Shown here in pieces: positions 51,850 to 61,709 of a stretch of 64,000 bases of DNA (position 1 is its first letter; every line of letters starts with the position of its first letter). A program made the position numbers and the translations under genes. A model generated the notes under the pieces. That model was not told where the DNA came from. It saw only the letters and a program-made list of their open reading frames with translations, and did not search any database. The stretch spans positions 1 to 64,000 of the forward strand of contig CAYQLT010000010.1 of assembly GCA_964418425.1 (NCBI GenBank). The letters run 5' to 3'. The DNA comes from CAYQLT01 sp964418425. Its GTDB lineage: Bacteria; Bacillota; Limnochordia; Limnochordales; Geochordaceae.

Positions 51850-52462
51850 ACCCATCCTGTGGGCCGTGGTGCTGGCTGCGGGGCAGGCCCGGCGCATGGG
51901 GGGTCGCCCCAAGCCCCTCTGCCCGGTGGAGGGCGAACCCATGGTACGGCGGGTGGTGCGCCGGGCCCTTGAGGCCGTGGACGGAGGGGTGGTCGTGGTG
52001 GTGGGGGCCCACGCCCCTGCCGTGGCCAAAGGGGTGCAGGGCCTGGGACCCCGGGTGGTGACGGTGGTCAATCCCCGGTTCGCGGAGGGGATGAGCACCT
52101 CCCTCAAGGCCGGCATCCATGCGCTTCCCCCGGTCGCCGGGGGCGCCCTCATCCTGCTGGCCGACCAGCCGGGTGTCTCGGCGGGCCTGCTGCGCCGCTT
52201 GAAGATGGCCTGGCAGGGCGGCGTGGCGGCGGCCTGCCGCTATCCCGACGGCAGCGCGGGCCCGCCCTGCATCCTGGGGAAGGAGCTCTGGCCTCAGGTG
52301 GAGGGCCTCAGCGGGGACGAGGGGGCGCGGCGCATCCTGGCCCACCTGGCCTCCCGCCTGGTGCTGGTGGAGGCGGACGCCTCGCAGCTGGCGGATGTGG
52401 ACACCCCGGAGGATCTGGAGGACTGGAGGGCGAGCCACCGCCACGACGCCGAGGAGCCCTGA
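51842..52462 (+). CDS. MocA-like molybdenum cofactor cytidylyltransferase
   Basis: The 206-residue nucleotidyltransferase opens with VVLAAGQARRMGGRPKPL (LAAGxxxRMG and the catalytic lysine). It continues with GALILLADQPGVSAGLLRRL (key LADQP) and DVDTPEDLEDW. MocA attaches CMP to molybdopterin, making the cytosine dinucleotide form used by xanthine-dehydrogenase-family enzymes such as the one encoded upstream. The ATG at 51842 overlaps the XdhC end, supporting co-translation. Confidence 0.87.
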   Translation: MAEPILWAVVLAAGQARRMGGRPKPLCPVEGEPMVRRVVRRALEAVDGGVVVVVGAHAPAVAKGVQGLGPRVVTVVNPRFAEGMSTSLKAGIHALPPVAGGALILLADQPGVSAGLLRRLKMAWQGGVAAACRYPDGSAGPPCILGKELWPQVEGLSGDEGARRILAHLASRLVLVEADASQLADVDTPEDLEDWRASHRHDAEEP

Positions 52463-52543
52463 GCCTCCTGGGGCTCGCCTCGCCGGGCGCCCCTGGACAC
52501 TCGGCCGCCTTCGCTGATAGGCTGTCGGGAGGGGGCGGCGGGC

Positions 52544-53170
52544 ATGCCGTGGATCGGGACGGTGGATTCCAGCCATTGGACGGCCGACTTCCGGGTCGCG
52601 CGGCTTTTGCATTACGTCCACACCCGCCTGGGGCGCCGGCAGCCGGTGGTCGTGGTGGGGATGGGGCTTTCCCTGGACCGGCCCGGGACCATCGGCCCGA
52701 CGGTTGCCGCCGAGATCGCCCGGGTCCACCCCTACGTGTTCGGCCGCCCGGAGGGGCCGGTAGCCCGCCACAACCTGGAGGGGGTTTTCTTTCACATCAC
52801 CCGGGAGTTCCCCAACTCCTTCGTGCTGGCGGTGGACGGGGCCACCGGCAGCGCCGAGGAGGACGGGCTCATCATCGCGTGGTCGCCGGGTGTGGAGCCC
52901 GACGAGGAGTTTGTGGAGGCCCGTCAGGCCCTGGGCGCGGCTATCGGGCGCAGGCCCGCTTTTCCCAGCGCCCTCGACGAGCATGAGGTTCCGCGCACCA
53001 TCACCGTCGGGACGGAGCTGGCCCGCCTGCCCATCCACGTGGGCCTGGTGGGTGTGGTCGGGCCCATGGTGGGTTCCCCCTCGGAGCATGCGCGCCGATG
53101 GCGCGCCACCTGTGACGCCATCATCGACGGGATTTTGAGGTTCTTCTACCGGGCCGGGGTGTTGGTGTAG
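52544..53170 (+). CDS. YyaC-like (DUF1256) protein
   Basis: The 208-residue protein resembles the sporulation-associated protein YyaC. Shared features are VVVGMGLSLDRPGTIGPTVA (compare the nucleoside-like IGTDRSTGD-GP pattern), YVFGRPEGPVARHNLEGVF (compare VYGT...PVHALNL), AVDGATG (compare AVDACLG) and a final hydrophobic domain with GVVGPMVG. DUF1256 proteins share a fold with the germination protease GPR and occur in spore-formers. The ATG at 52544 has GGAGGGGGCGGGC upstream. It stands alone between two clusters. Confidence 0.65.
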   Translation: MPWIGTVDSSHWTADFRVARLLHYVHTRLGRRQPVVVVGMGLSLDRPGTIGPTVAAEIARVHPYVFGRPEGPVARHNLEGVFFHITREFPNSFVLAVDGATGSAEEDGLIIAWSPGVEPDEEFVEARQALGAAIGRRPAFPSALDEHEVPRTITVGTELARLPIHVGLVGVVGPMVGSPSEHARRWRATCDAIIDGILRFFYRAGVLV

Positions 53171-53239
53171 GGGCCTGGCAAGGAGGGGCTTCGGCTTCGT
53201 CGAAGTCCGCATTGCAACCGATTGCGCTCCAGGCGCCGG

Positions 53240-54271
53240 ATGGGCCTGCGGGCGCGCCTTCGGGGTGAGGGTGGCGGGGTGGCCGGGCAGGCGCTGGTCA
53301 GGCGCTACGAGCGGGAGTTCGCCCTGGTGTGGGGCTCCTTTGGCTGGCTGGCGGCCGGGGTGGGGGCGCTTTTCTTAGTGGCGGCCCCGCTGTACGTGGG
53401 CGGGTATTTTCTGTACGTGGCCTCCATCGTCGGCATTCAGGTGATCGCGGCGGTGGGGCTGAACGTGTTGGTGGGTTTCACCGGCCAGATCTCCCTGGGC
53501 CAGGCCGGGTTCGTGGCCATCGGGGCGTACACGGCCGGGCTTTTGCTGACAAAGGGGGGTGCCCCGGTCTGGGTGGCCCTTCTGGGCGGCGGTACTCTGG
53601 CGGGAGGATTCGGGTGGGCGCTGGGCTACCCGGCCCTGCGCCTGAAGGGGCCCTACCTGGCCATTGCCACCCTGGGGTTCGGGGTGGCGGTGCACCAGGT
53701 GCTCACCAACTGGGAGGCGGTTTCAGGCGGGCGAACCGGCCTGACGGTGGCGGCGCCCCGGCTGGGCCCGTGGGTGCTTGCGTCGGATGCGGCCCGCTAC
53801 GAGCTGGTGCTGGCCGTGGCGGCAGGCCTGGTGCTGGCCGCCTATAACATCCGCCGCTCCTATGTGGGGCGAGCCTTCATGGCCGTGCGCGACAGCGACC
53901 TGGCCGCGCAGACCGTCGGCATCCGGCTGAGCCGGTACAAGATGCTGGCCTTTGCGGTCAGCGCCTTCTATGCGGGCGTGGCCGGGGCGCTGACCGCGGT
54001 GGTGATGGGCTACCTGGAGCCCAACATGTTCACCTTTCTGGAGTCGGTCTACTACCTGGGCATGGTGGTTGTGGGGGGCCTGGGGAGCGTTTCCGGATCG
54101 GTTCTGGGGGCGGTGCTGATGGCCAGCCTCCCGTACCTGGCCAGCCGCACCCGCGAGTTCCTGCCGGTCGTCTACGGGGCGGTCATCGTCCTGGTGATGG
54201 CCTTTGAGCCGCTGGGCATCTACGGTCGCTGGCTTCGCGTGAAGCGCTACTTCAAGAGCTGGCCCCTCTGA
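53240..54271 (+). CDS. livM: Branched-chain amino acid ABC transporter permease LivM
   Basis: The protein has about eight to ten membrane helices. It contains the LivM signature NVLVGFTGQISLGQAGFVAIGAYTAGLL (key GFTGQISLGQAGF), TGLTVAAPRLG, and the coupling segment SRYKMLAFAVSAFYAGVAGAL. It forms the membrane channel with LivH. The start is uncertain: ATG 53240 is used here, TTG 53222 is possible, and neither has a strong ribosome-binding site. It is first in the order M-H-J-G-F, all on the plus strand. Confidence 0.85.
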   Translation: MGLRARLRGEGGGVAGQALVRRYEREFALVWGSFGWLAAGVGALFLVAAPLYVGGYFLYVASIVGIQVIAAVGLNVLVGFTGQISLGQAGFVAIGAYTAGLLLTKGGAPVWVALLGGGTLAGGFGWALGYPALRLKGPYLAIATLGFGVAVHQVLTNWEAVSGGRTGLTVAAPRLGPWVLASDAARYELVLAVAAGLVLAAYNIRRSYVGRAFMAVRDSDLAAQTVGIRLSRYKMLAFAVSAFYAGVAGALTAVVMGYLEPNMFTFLESVYYLGMVVVGGLGSVSGSVLGAVLMASLPYLASRTREFLPVVYGAVIVLVMAFEPLGIYGRWLRVKRYFKSWPL

Positions 54272-54323
54272 GGACGGGCCGGTCGGGCCGGACAGCCGGG
54301 CCCGCAGGGGAGCGGACGCCGGG

Positions 54324-55202
54324 GTGGAGCTCTTCGCCCAATTCGTGGTCAACGGCCTGGCGGCAGGCGTCCTGTACGCGCTGGTGGCCATGGGCATCGT
54401 GCTGCTGTATCGCACGGCCCGGGTGCTCAACTTCGCGCACGGGGACCTGGCCGCGCTGGGAACCCTGGTGGCGTTCACGGTGGCGGCCGAGCGGCAGGCC
54501 CCGTTTGGGGCGGCGGTGGTGGCCGCGCTGGCGGCCTCCGCCGCCGCAGCTGCCCTTTTCTACGGCGTCGTGGTTCGCCACGCCCGGGACGCCAGCCCCC
54601 TGGCCCAATCCATCATGACCCTGGGGCTGGCGCTGTTGCTCAGCGGCACCGCGGTGGCCGTCTGGGGAACCGACATCAAGGCCATGCCCTTCCCCCTGTC
54701 CCCCGCCAGGGTGTACCGGCTGGGCGGGATCGTGGTGAGCGAACTGCACCTGGGAAGCGTGGCGGCGGCCACGGCGCTGATGGGGGCCCTTTACGGCCTC
54801 GTTCAGCGCAGCCGCTGGGGTCTGGCCATGCGGGCCATCTCCCAGGATCCGGTGGCGGCCCGGCTGGTGGGGGTGCGGTCTCGCCGGGTGCTGGCGGCGA
54901 GCTGGGCCATGTCCGGCGCCATGGGGGCGGCCGCAGGGCTTTTGCTGTCGCCGATCACGTTGGTGGATCCCTTTTTCATGCTGAACCCCTTTCTCAAGGG
55001 CTTCGCCGCGGCGGTCATGGGCGGGCTGGACAGCCCGCCGGGAGCGGTGGTCGGGGGGGTGATGCTGGGGGTTTTGGAGAGCGTCCTGGCCGGTTATGTG
55101 TCGATGGCGTTTAAGTCCACCCTAGCGTTCGTGATGATCGTCCTGGTGCTCATGGTGCGGCCGGAGGGCATCCTCGGCAGGGAGTTCAAGCGCCGGGTGT
55201 AG
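54324..55202 (+). CDS. livH: Branched-chain amino acid ABC transporter permease LivH
   Basis: The 292-residue permease has the LivH pattern: NGLAAGVLYALVAMGIVLLYRTARVLNFAHGDLA, whose key part is TARVLNFAHGDL, and the coupling segment RAISQDPVAARLVGV. GTG 54324 is the chosen start. It pairs with LivM. The gene lies 52 bases after livM; a 266-base region containing an artificial gap separates it from livJ. Confidence 0.87.
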   Translation: MELFAQFVVNGLAAGVLYALVAMGIVLLYRTARVLNFAHGDLAALGTLVAFTVAAERQAPFGAAVVAALAASAAAAALFYGVVVRHARDASPLAQSIMTLGLALLLSGTAVAVWGTDIKAMPFPLSPARVYRLGGIVVSELHLGSVAAATALMGALYGLVQRSRWGLAMRAISQDPVAARLVGVRSRRVLAASWAMSGAMGAAAGLLLSPITLVDPFFMLNPFLKGFAAAVMGGLDSPPGAVVGGVMLGVLESVLAGYVSMAFKSTLAFVMIVLVLMVRPEGILGREFKRRV

Positions 55203-55227
55203 CGTGCCGGCAGCCCGGCGGCGAGCC

Positions 55228-55437
55228 GCCCGGCGGCGAGCCGCAAGGTGGACGGTGACGGCCCGGGGACGGCCGTGCGGCCNNNNNNNNNNNNNNNNNN
55301 NNNNNNNNNNNNNNNNNNNNNNNNNNNNNNNNNNNNNNNNNNNNNNNNNNNNNNNNNNNNNNNNNNNNNNNNNNNNNNNNNNGCCCGGCGGCGAGCCGCA
55401 AGGTGGACGGTGACGGCCCGGGGACGGCCGTGCGGCC
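55228..55437. repeat. Artificial gap: identical 55-bp flanks (55228-55282 and 55383-55437)
   Basis: The N run between livH and livJ is bordered by an exact 55-base duplication, GC-rich and containing a GGCGGCGAGCCG unit that is also tandemly repeated just upstream (55209-55240). Removal shortens the intergenic region to about 110 bases. The tandem unit probably caused the assembly break. Confidence 0.9.
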
Positions 55438-55468
55438 GAACTTTTACGAAGGGCAGGGGTTGAGGCAG

Positions 55469-56665
55469 ATGCGAAAGTTCAACGTGGCGATGGCGCTTCT
55501 CATCAGCCTGGCGGGCGCTCTCGTAGCAGGCCTTTCAGCCCCGGCGTGGGGAGCCGAACGGGGCGTGACCGCTACCGAGGTGATCATCGGGACATCCACC
55601 CCCCTCTCCGGCCCGGCGGCCCCGTGGGGAGCGACGGCACGAGGGGCGGAGGCCTACATCCGCTACATCAACGAGCAGGGGGGCATCCACGGGCGGCGGC
55701 TACGCTTTGAGGTGCGCGACGACGCCTACCTGCCGCCCCGGGCGGTGGCCAACGTGCGGGAGCTGGTGGACCGGGTGGGGGTCTTTGCCCTGGTGGGGCT
55801 CATCGGCACGGCCAACACCCTGGCGGTGCGGGATTACGTCATCGACAACCAGGTCATCTGGATCACCCCCACGGCCGACGCCAACCTCTGGGTGGGCTAC
55901 CCTCGCACCCGTTACCTCTTCGTCACGTACCCCAACTACTACCACGAAGGCGTCATCCTGGGCCGCTACGCGCTGGAAAAGCTGGGGGCCCGGCGCCTGG
56001 CCGTCTTCTATCAGAACGACGACTACGGCAAGACGGGGCTGGCCGGGGTTCAGCGGGCGGTGCATGATTTCGGCGGCGACGCCCGCATCGTGGCGGCCGT
56101 TCCCTACGAGCTGACCGAAACCGACGTGAGCAGCCACGCGCTTCGGCTCCGCCAGTCCGGGGCTGAGGCCCTCATCATCTACGCGACTCCCCGCCACGGC
56201 GCCATGATCGCGGGCGAGACCGCCAAGATCGGTTACCAGCCGCATCGGCTCTCTACGTTTACCCTGGCCGACCCGGTGATGGCCACGCTGGCCGGACCGG
56301 CGTGGGAAGGGATGATCGTACCGGCCTTCTTCGACTTCCCGGGAACCAACCCCAAGGTCGACCGGGTTCTGGAGATCATCTCGGGCTACAACCCCGAACT
56401 GCGCCGAACGCCCTTCAACGCACTGGCCGGAGTGGCCTTCCTGGAGCCTTTCCTGGAGGGGCTTCGCCGGGCGGGCCGGGATCTGAGCCGAGAGAGGTTT
56501 GTGCAGGCCATGGAGAGTCTTGACAACTGGGACGGCGAGCTTCTCACGGGCGTCACGTTTGGCCCGGGGCGCCGGCAGGGGATTCGCTCCATCTATCTCT
56601 CCCAGTACCGCTCGGGCAGGCCGGTGCGTCTGACGGACTGGATCGAGTACCCCGTGGAGTTCTGA
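55469..56665 (+). CDS. livJ: ABC transporter substrate-binding protein (LivJ type)
   Basis: The 398-residue protein has a signal peptide (about 1-29, ending AWGAERG) and a type I periplasmic binding fold (Peripla_BP_6). It includes VIIGTSTPLSGPAAPWG, GAEAYIRYINEQGGIHGR and YQNDDYGKTGLAGV. It captures branched-chain amino acids or a related hydrophobic ligand outside the cell. No lipobox cysteine is visible in the signal region. The ATG at 55469 is preferred over an upstream ATG at 55403 that lies in the repeated region. Confidence 0.85.
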   Translation: MRKFNVAMALLISLAGALVAGLSAPAWGAERGVTATEVIIGTSTPLSGPAAPWGATARGAEAYIRYINEQGGIHGRRLRFEVRDDAYLPPRAVANVRELVDRVGVFALVGLIGTANTLAVRDYVIDNQVIWITPTADANLWVGYPRTRYLFVTYPNYYHEGVILGRYALEKLGARRLAVFYQNDDYGKTGLAGVQRAVHDFGGDARIVAAVPYELTETDVSSHALRLRQSGAEALIIYATPRHGAMIAGETAKIGYQPHRLSTFTLADPVMATLAGPAWEGMIVPAFFDFPGTNPKVDRVLEIISGYNPELRRTPFNALAGVAFLEPFLEGLRRAGRDLSRERFVQAMESLDNWDGELLTGVTFGPGRRQGIRSIYLSQYRSGRPVRLTDWIEYPVEF

Positions 56666-56704
56666 GATGGCGGCAGGACGCTGAGCTTTCGGGGACGTTC
56701 TGAC

Positions 56705-57545
56705 ATGGCGGCGGGTGCGCTCGACGTCCGGGGAGTGAGCTTGCGGTTCGGGGGCGTTCAGGCCCTGGCCGACGTGAGCCTGCGCGTGGAGCCCGGCGAG
56801 CTGGTGTCGCTCATCGGGCCCAACGGGGCGGGCAAGACGTCGCTGTTCAACTGCATCACCGGGCTGTACAGGCCGGATCGGGGCAGCATCCGGCTGGACG
56901 GTCAGGAGCTGGTGGGCCTCTCCCCCGACCGCATCGCCGCCCTGGGCGTCGGGCGCACGTTTCAAAACACCGAGCTGTTTCGCAACATGACCGCCCTGGA
57001 GAACCTGATGCTGGGGCGGCACCGCTACTTTCGAAGCGGTCTTCTGCGTTCGGCTCTCTCGTCGCCAGGCTGGCGCCGGGAGGAGGTGGCCCAGCGCCGA
57101 CGGGTCGAGGAGATCATGGACCTGCTGGACATCCAGGTGGCCCGCCACCAGCGGGTGGCCGACCTGCCGTTTGGGGTGCAAAAGCTGGTGGAACTGGGGC
57201 GGGCCCTGGCCGGCGAGCCCCGCCTGCTTCTGCTCGATGAACCTTCCGCCGGTATGGCGGCGGAAGAGAAGGCGGAGTTTTTGTTCAAGCTCCGAGACGT
57301 GCGGGCCGAGATGGGGTTGAGCGTGCTCCTGGTGGAACATGACCTGCGGCTGGTGATGCAGGTCTCCCAGCGGGTGGTGGTGCTGGACCACGGGTTCGTC
57401 ATCGCCGAAGGCCGCCCGGAAGAGGTGCAGGCGAACCCTGCGGTGGTGGCGGCCTACCTGGGCGAGGCGCCCGCCGCCGAAGAGGCTGGTTCGCAGGGGC
57501 ACTGCCGCGACGGCCTGGGGCCGGATGGACGGGCGGCGTCCGGCG

Positions 57546-57553
<8 letters not shown>
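56705..57553 (+). CDS. livG: ABC transporter ATP-binding protein LivG
   Basis: The 282-residue ATPase has Walker A GPNGAGKTS, a Q loop in FQNTELFRNMTALENL, signature-like LPFGVQKLVELGRAL, Walker B LLLLDEPSAGM and a switch histidine in VEHDLRLV, followed by the LivG-type C-terminal segment VAAYLG. The signature has FGVQK in place of the usual SGGQ, a substitution common in LivG proteins. The C-terminal 30 residues overlap the next gene by eight bases. Confidence 0.9.
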
Positions 57554-58349
<796 letters not shown>

Positions 58350-58391
58350 GCGGCCCCATGGCGCAGAGGCTCCGCCCGATGGCGGTGGGGC

Positions 58392-60263
58392 TCAGCGGTA
58401 GAGGGCCTCGATCTGATCGCGGTACTTCTCCATGATGAACTTTCGCCGCACCTTGAGGGTGGGCGTCACCTCGCCATCCTCGTGGTACAGTCGCTTGGGC
58501 AGGATGGCGAAGCGCTTGATCTGCTCCGGGGTGGAGAGGGTCCGGTTGACCCGATCCACCTCCTGCTGGATGAGCCGGTACACCTCAGGCCGACCGGCCA
58601 GGTCGCTGTACGTGGTGAACGGCAGGCGGTGCTCCTGGGCAAAGCGAGTCACGTTCTCCTCGTCCACCACGATGAGGGCCACCAGGTAGCGGCGCCCGTC
58701 GCCGATGACCACCGCATCGTGCACGTAGGGGCTCGCCTTCAACTTGTTTTCGATGTACTGGGGTGCCACGTTCTTGCCGCCGGCGGTGATGAACAGATCC
58801 TTCTTGCGATCCGTGATGCGCAGGAAACCGTCTGCGTCCATCTCCCCGATGTCGCCCGAGTGCAGATAGCCGCCCGCCAGCGTCGCCGCCGTCGCCTCCG
58901 GATCCTTGAAGTACCCGGCGAACACGTTGGGGCCCCGCACCAGGATCTCCCCGTCCTCGGCGATGCGAACCTCCACCCCAGGAAGCGGCCGCCCCACCGT
59001 CCCCAGACGGATCTCCTCCCCCTGGTGGATGGTGGTGGGCCCGCTGCCCTCCGTCTGCCCGTAGACCTCCCGGATGGGCACTCCCAAGCTATGGAAATAC
59101 CACAGCACGTCCGGGGCGATGGGCGCCGCCCCCGAGATCACCAGCCGAGCCCGATCCAGTCCCAGCCGGCGCTTGAGGGGCATCAGCACCAGGCCGTGCG
59201 CGAGCCAATAGGCCAGGCGCAGGAGCACGGGTGGACGCGCCGGCCGCCCGCCGGCCTGCAGCCGGGCCCGGGCGTAGGCGAGGCCGGTTCGGGTGGCCAG
59301 GCGGTAGGCGGTGCGTTTGAAGACGTCCGCCTCCCGCATGTGCAGTTCCACCTGGGAATGGATCTTCTCCCAGATCCGGGGAACCGCGAAGAGCACCGTC
59401 GGCGAGACCTCACGCAGGTTGGACAGCACGGTGTCGGTGTTCTCCACGAAGTTGACGGTGTACCCCCAGCGAATGGCGAGGTAGACCGACACCATGCGTT
59501 CGGCGATGTGGGAGAGGGGAAGAAAGCTGAGCACCTCGTCGTCGGGCGTCACCGGGTTGGCCCGAGCCAGGGCCTCCGCGGTCCAGATAAGGTTGCGGTG
59601 GGTGAGCATGGCCCCCTTGGGGGGACCTGTGGTGCCGGACGTGTAGATGATCAGGGCCACGTCGTCGGGCTTGAGGGCACTCACGACGCTCTCCAGCGCG
59701 TCGGGATCCCGAGCCTCGGCCGCCTGGCCGAGCTCGAGCAGTTCGTCGAAGGGGAGCACCATGGGGTCGGAAAAGCCCCGCAAGCCCTTCATGTCCATGA
59801 CCACGATGTGCCGAAGGGAGGGGAGCCGGGAGCGCACCTCCAAAACCTTATCCAGCTGCTCCTCGCCTTCCACCACCATCACCCGGGCTTCGCTGTGGCC
59901 GGCGATGTAGGCCACCTGCTCGGGGCTGGAGGTGGGATAGATCCCCACGCTGACAGCTCCCGCCGCCAGCGTGCCCAGGTCGGCGAAAAGCCACTCGGGG
60001 CGGTTTTCGCCGGCGATGGCAACGGGGTGGCCCGGGCCTGCCCCCAGGGCCTTGAGGCCCAGCGCCACCCGGCGCACGCTTCGGGCGTACTGCTCCCACG
60101 TGATCTCCTGCCAGATGCCGAACCGCTTGTGGCGCAGGGCGACCCGTGGGCCCAGACGCCGGGCCGTGGCGAAGAAGAGAGCCGGGGCAGAGGGATACGA
60201 GATGGACTCCGCCTGGTGCGCTGCGGTCGCAGGGGAGTCCGTCAGGGTCGGACCCGCCCTCAT
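58392..60263 (-). CDS. Long-chain acyl-CoA synthetase (FadD/ACSL type)
   Basis: The 623-residue adenylate-forming enzyme has YTSGTTGPPKGAMLTHRN, YGQTEGSGPTT, LHSGDIGEMDADGFLRITDRKKD (key GDIGxxDxDG and DRKKD), and GKNVAPQYIENKL, typical of long-chain acyl-CoA ligases with a long linker. It activates fatty acids. The start is ATG 60263 with GGGAGGCAGC upstream. It is convergent with livF, a pairing common in Gram-positive clusters where the Liv-type transporter may import a hydrophobic acid. That link is inference. Confidence 0.88.
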   Translation of the reverse strand: MRAGPTLTDSPATAAHQAESISYPSAPALFFATARRLGPRVALRHKRFGIWQEITWEQYARSVRRVALGLKALGAGPGHPVAIAGENRPEWLFADLGTLAAGAVSVGIYPTSSPEQVAYIAGHSEARVMVVEGEEQLDKVLEVRSRLPSLRHIVVMDMKGLRGFSDPMVLPFDELLELGQAAEARDPDALESVVSALKPDDVALIIYTSGTTGPPKGAMLTHRNLIWTAEALARANPVTPDDEVLSFLPLSHIAERMVSVYLAIRWGYTVNFVENTDTVLSNLREVSPTVLFAVPRIWEKIHSQVELHMREADVFKRTAYRLATRTGLAYARARLQAGGRPARPPVLLRLAYWLAHGLVLMPLKRRLGLDRARLVISGAAPIAPDVLWYFHSLGVPIREVYGQTEGSGPTTIHQGEEIRLGTVGRPLPGVEVRIAEDGEILVRGPNVFAGYFKDPEATAATLAGGYLHSGDIGEMDADGFLRITDRKKDLFITAGGKNVAPQYIENKLKASPYVHDAVVIGDGRRYLVALIVVDEENVTRFAQEHRLPFTTYSDLAGRPEVYRLIQQEVDRVNRTLSTPEQIKRFAILPKRLYHEDGEVTPTLKVRRKFIMEKYRDQIEALYR

Positions 60264-60419
60264 GCTTGCTGCCTCCCGGCGTGGATCGTACCGGGAAGCG
60301 CTTACACGCGCAAGCTCGTGGCGCGGCGTCCCGGCCACCCGGGCGGGCAGGAGCCCCGCCGGGCTTGCAGAATCAGGCAACGGGACGCGAGCGACGCATA
60401 ACGGGAGGGAATTGGAGCC

Positions 60420-60743
60420 ATGACGGCTGCGGGCGGGTTCCTGGAGTCGCTGGCGGAGCGTATCAACGCGAATCCCGACCGCTTCGGCGTCAAGCAGGCC
60501 GTCTTTTTGTTCACCCTATCCGGTGAAGGCGGCGGCACGTGGGCCCTTCGGGTGGATGAGGGGCGTGCCTCGGTGGAGCAGGGGCCGGCGGATCGCCCGG
60601 ATGTCGCCATCGAGATGAGCGCCCAGGACTTTCAGGAGATGGCGGCCGGCCGGCTGGGGCCGGTGGCGGCGTACATGAGCGGGCGGCTGAAGATCTCCGG
60701 CGACATCGGGCTGGCCATGCGCTTGCAGCCCTTTCTCTCGTGA
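60420..60743 (+). CDS. SCP2 sterol-binding-domain protein
   Basis: The 107-residue protein is one SCP2 domain: a helix (FLESLAERINANPDRFG), strands (AVFLFTLSGEGGGTWALRVDEG), IEMSAQDFQEMAAGRLGPVAAYMSGRLKISGDIGLAMRLQPFL with the typical SGRLKxxGD motif. It probably binds a lipid. ATG 60420 has GGGAGGGAATTGGAGCC upstream. It lies divergent from the acyl-CoA synthetase and seven bases before the patatin-like gene, fitting a lipid-metabolism cluster. Confidence 0.85.
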   Translation: MTAAGGFLESLAERINANPDRFGVKQAVFLFTLSGEGGGTWALRVDEGRASVEQGPADRPDVAIEMSAQDFQEMAAGRLGPVAAYMSGRLKISGDIGLAMRLQPFLS

Positions 60744-60749
60744 GGCGGG

Positions 60750-61697
60750 ATGCCCGTGAGCGCACCCGTGCTGGGCCTGGCGTTGGGCGGAGGCGGGGCC
60801 AGGGGGCTGGCCCACATCGGCTTTGTGCGCACCCTGCTGCGGGCGGGCATTCCCATCGGGGTTCTCACGGGTACCAGCATGGGAGCCATCGTGGCGGTCG
60901 CATTTGCGCTGGGTGACCCGGAGCGCAGCGGGCTTGTGGAGCGGATCCAGGAAGGCAGGCTCTTGCGGGAGACGCCCATTGTCCCCACGGCGGCACCCGG
61001 CGAGCGGGAGGGGTTGCTGAGCCGGGTGCGCCGGCTGGTGGCGGCCGAGCGGCTGCTCACCAGCAACCTGCTGGGCTGGGGCCCGCCCCTCCTGGGAGAG
61101 GTGATGCCCCTGCTGCAGGAGGCGACCCGGGGGCTCAACCTTGAGGATGCGCCGGTGCGGGTGGGTGTGGTGGCGACCGACCTGGAAGGCGGGCAGCGGG
61201 TGGTGCTCACCCGGGGGAACGCGGCCCTGGCGGCGATGGCCAGCGCCGCGCTGCCCATGGTCTTCCCGCCGGTGCGCATCGGCCGGTGGCTTTTGGTGGA
61301 CGGCGGCTTCGTGGAGCTGGTGCCGGTGTTGGCGGCCCGGGAACTGGGGGCGACGGTGGTGGTGGCCGTGGACGTGGGGGTCGACCAGCCGCCGGGGCCC
61401 GTGAAAAACGGGCTTGAGGCCCTCATCCGGGCCGCGGCCATCTGCACCCGCCTTCATACCCAACAGATTTTGAGCCAGGCCGACCTGGTGGTGCGGCCCC
61501 GATTTGCCGAGCCCGTCGACACCATGGACTTCTCCAAGGCTCGCATCGCCATCGAGGCGGGGGTGCGGGCGGCTCGGGCGGTGCTGGAAGACGTGCGCCG
61601 GTTGGTCAGCCCGCCCGCCAGGGCGCCTGCCGTCGGGCCGGCGGGCGATGGCGAAAGCACGGGAACCTCGCAAGCCCCGCCGGTACGGCAGGTTTAG
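60750..61697 (+). CDS. Patatin-like phospholipase
   Basis: The 315-residue protein has the oxyanion loop GGGGARGLAHIG, the nucleophile elbow GTSMGA, and the catalytic aspartate in VDGGFVELVP. It is a serine hydrolase with a Ser-Asp dyad acting on phospholipids or lysophospholipids. The ATG at 60750 lies close after the SCP2 gene. It has no signal peptide. The last 35 residues are disordered. Its stop is 12 bases from the convergent moaA stop. Confidence 0.87.
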   Translation: MPVSAPVLGLALGGGGARGLAHIGFVRTLLRAGIPIGVLTGTSMGAIVAVAFALGDPERSGLVERIQEGRLLRETPIVPTAAPGEREGLLSRVRRLVAAERLLTSNLLGWGPPLLGEVMPLLQEATRGLNLEDAPVRVGVVATDLEGGQRVVLTRGNAALAAMASAALPMVFPPVRIGRWLLVDGGFVELVPVLAARELGATVVVAVDVGVDQPPGPVKNGLEALIRAAAICTRLHTQQILSQADLVVRPRFAEPVDTMDFSKARIAIEAGVRAARAVLEDVRRLVSPPARAPAVGPAGDGESTGTSQAPPVRQV

Positions 61698-61709
61698 GCA
61701 GACGGCGGC

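Noticed and set aside
55383..55437. Apparent direct repeat flanking the N run near livJ
   Set aside because: It is exactly 55 bases and matches the pattern of the three other artificial gaps, so it is an unmerged overlap and not an insertion-site duplication.
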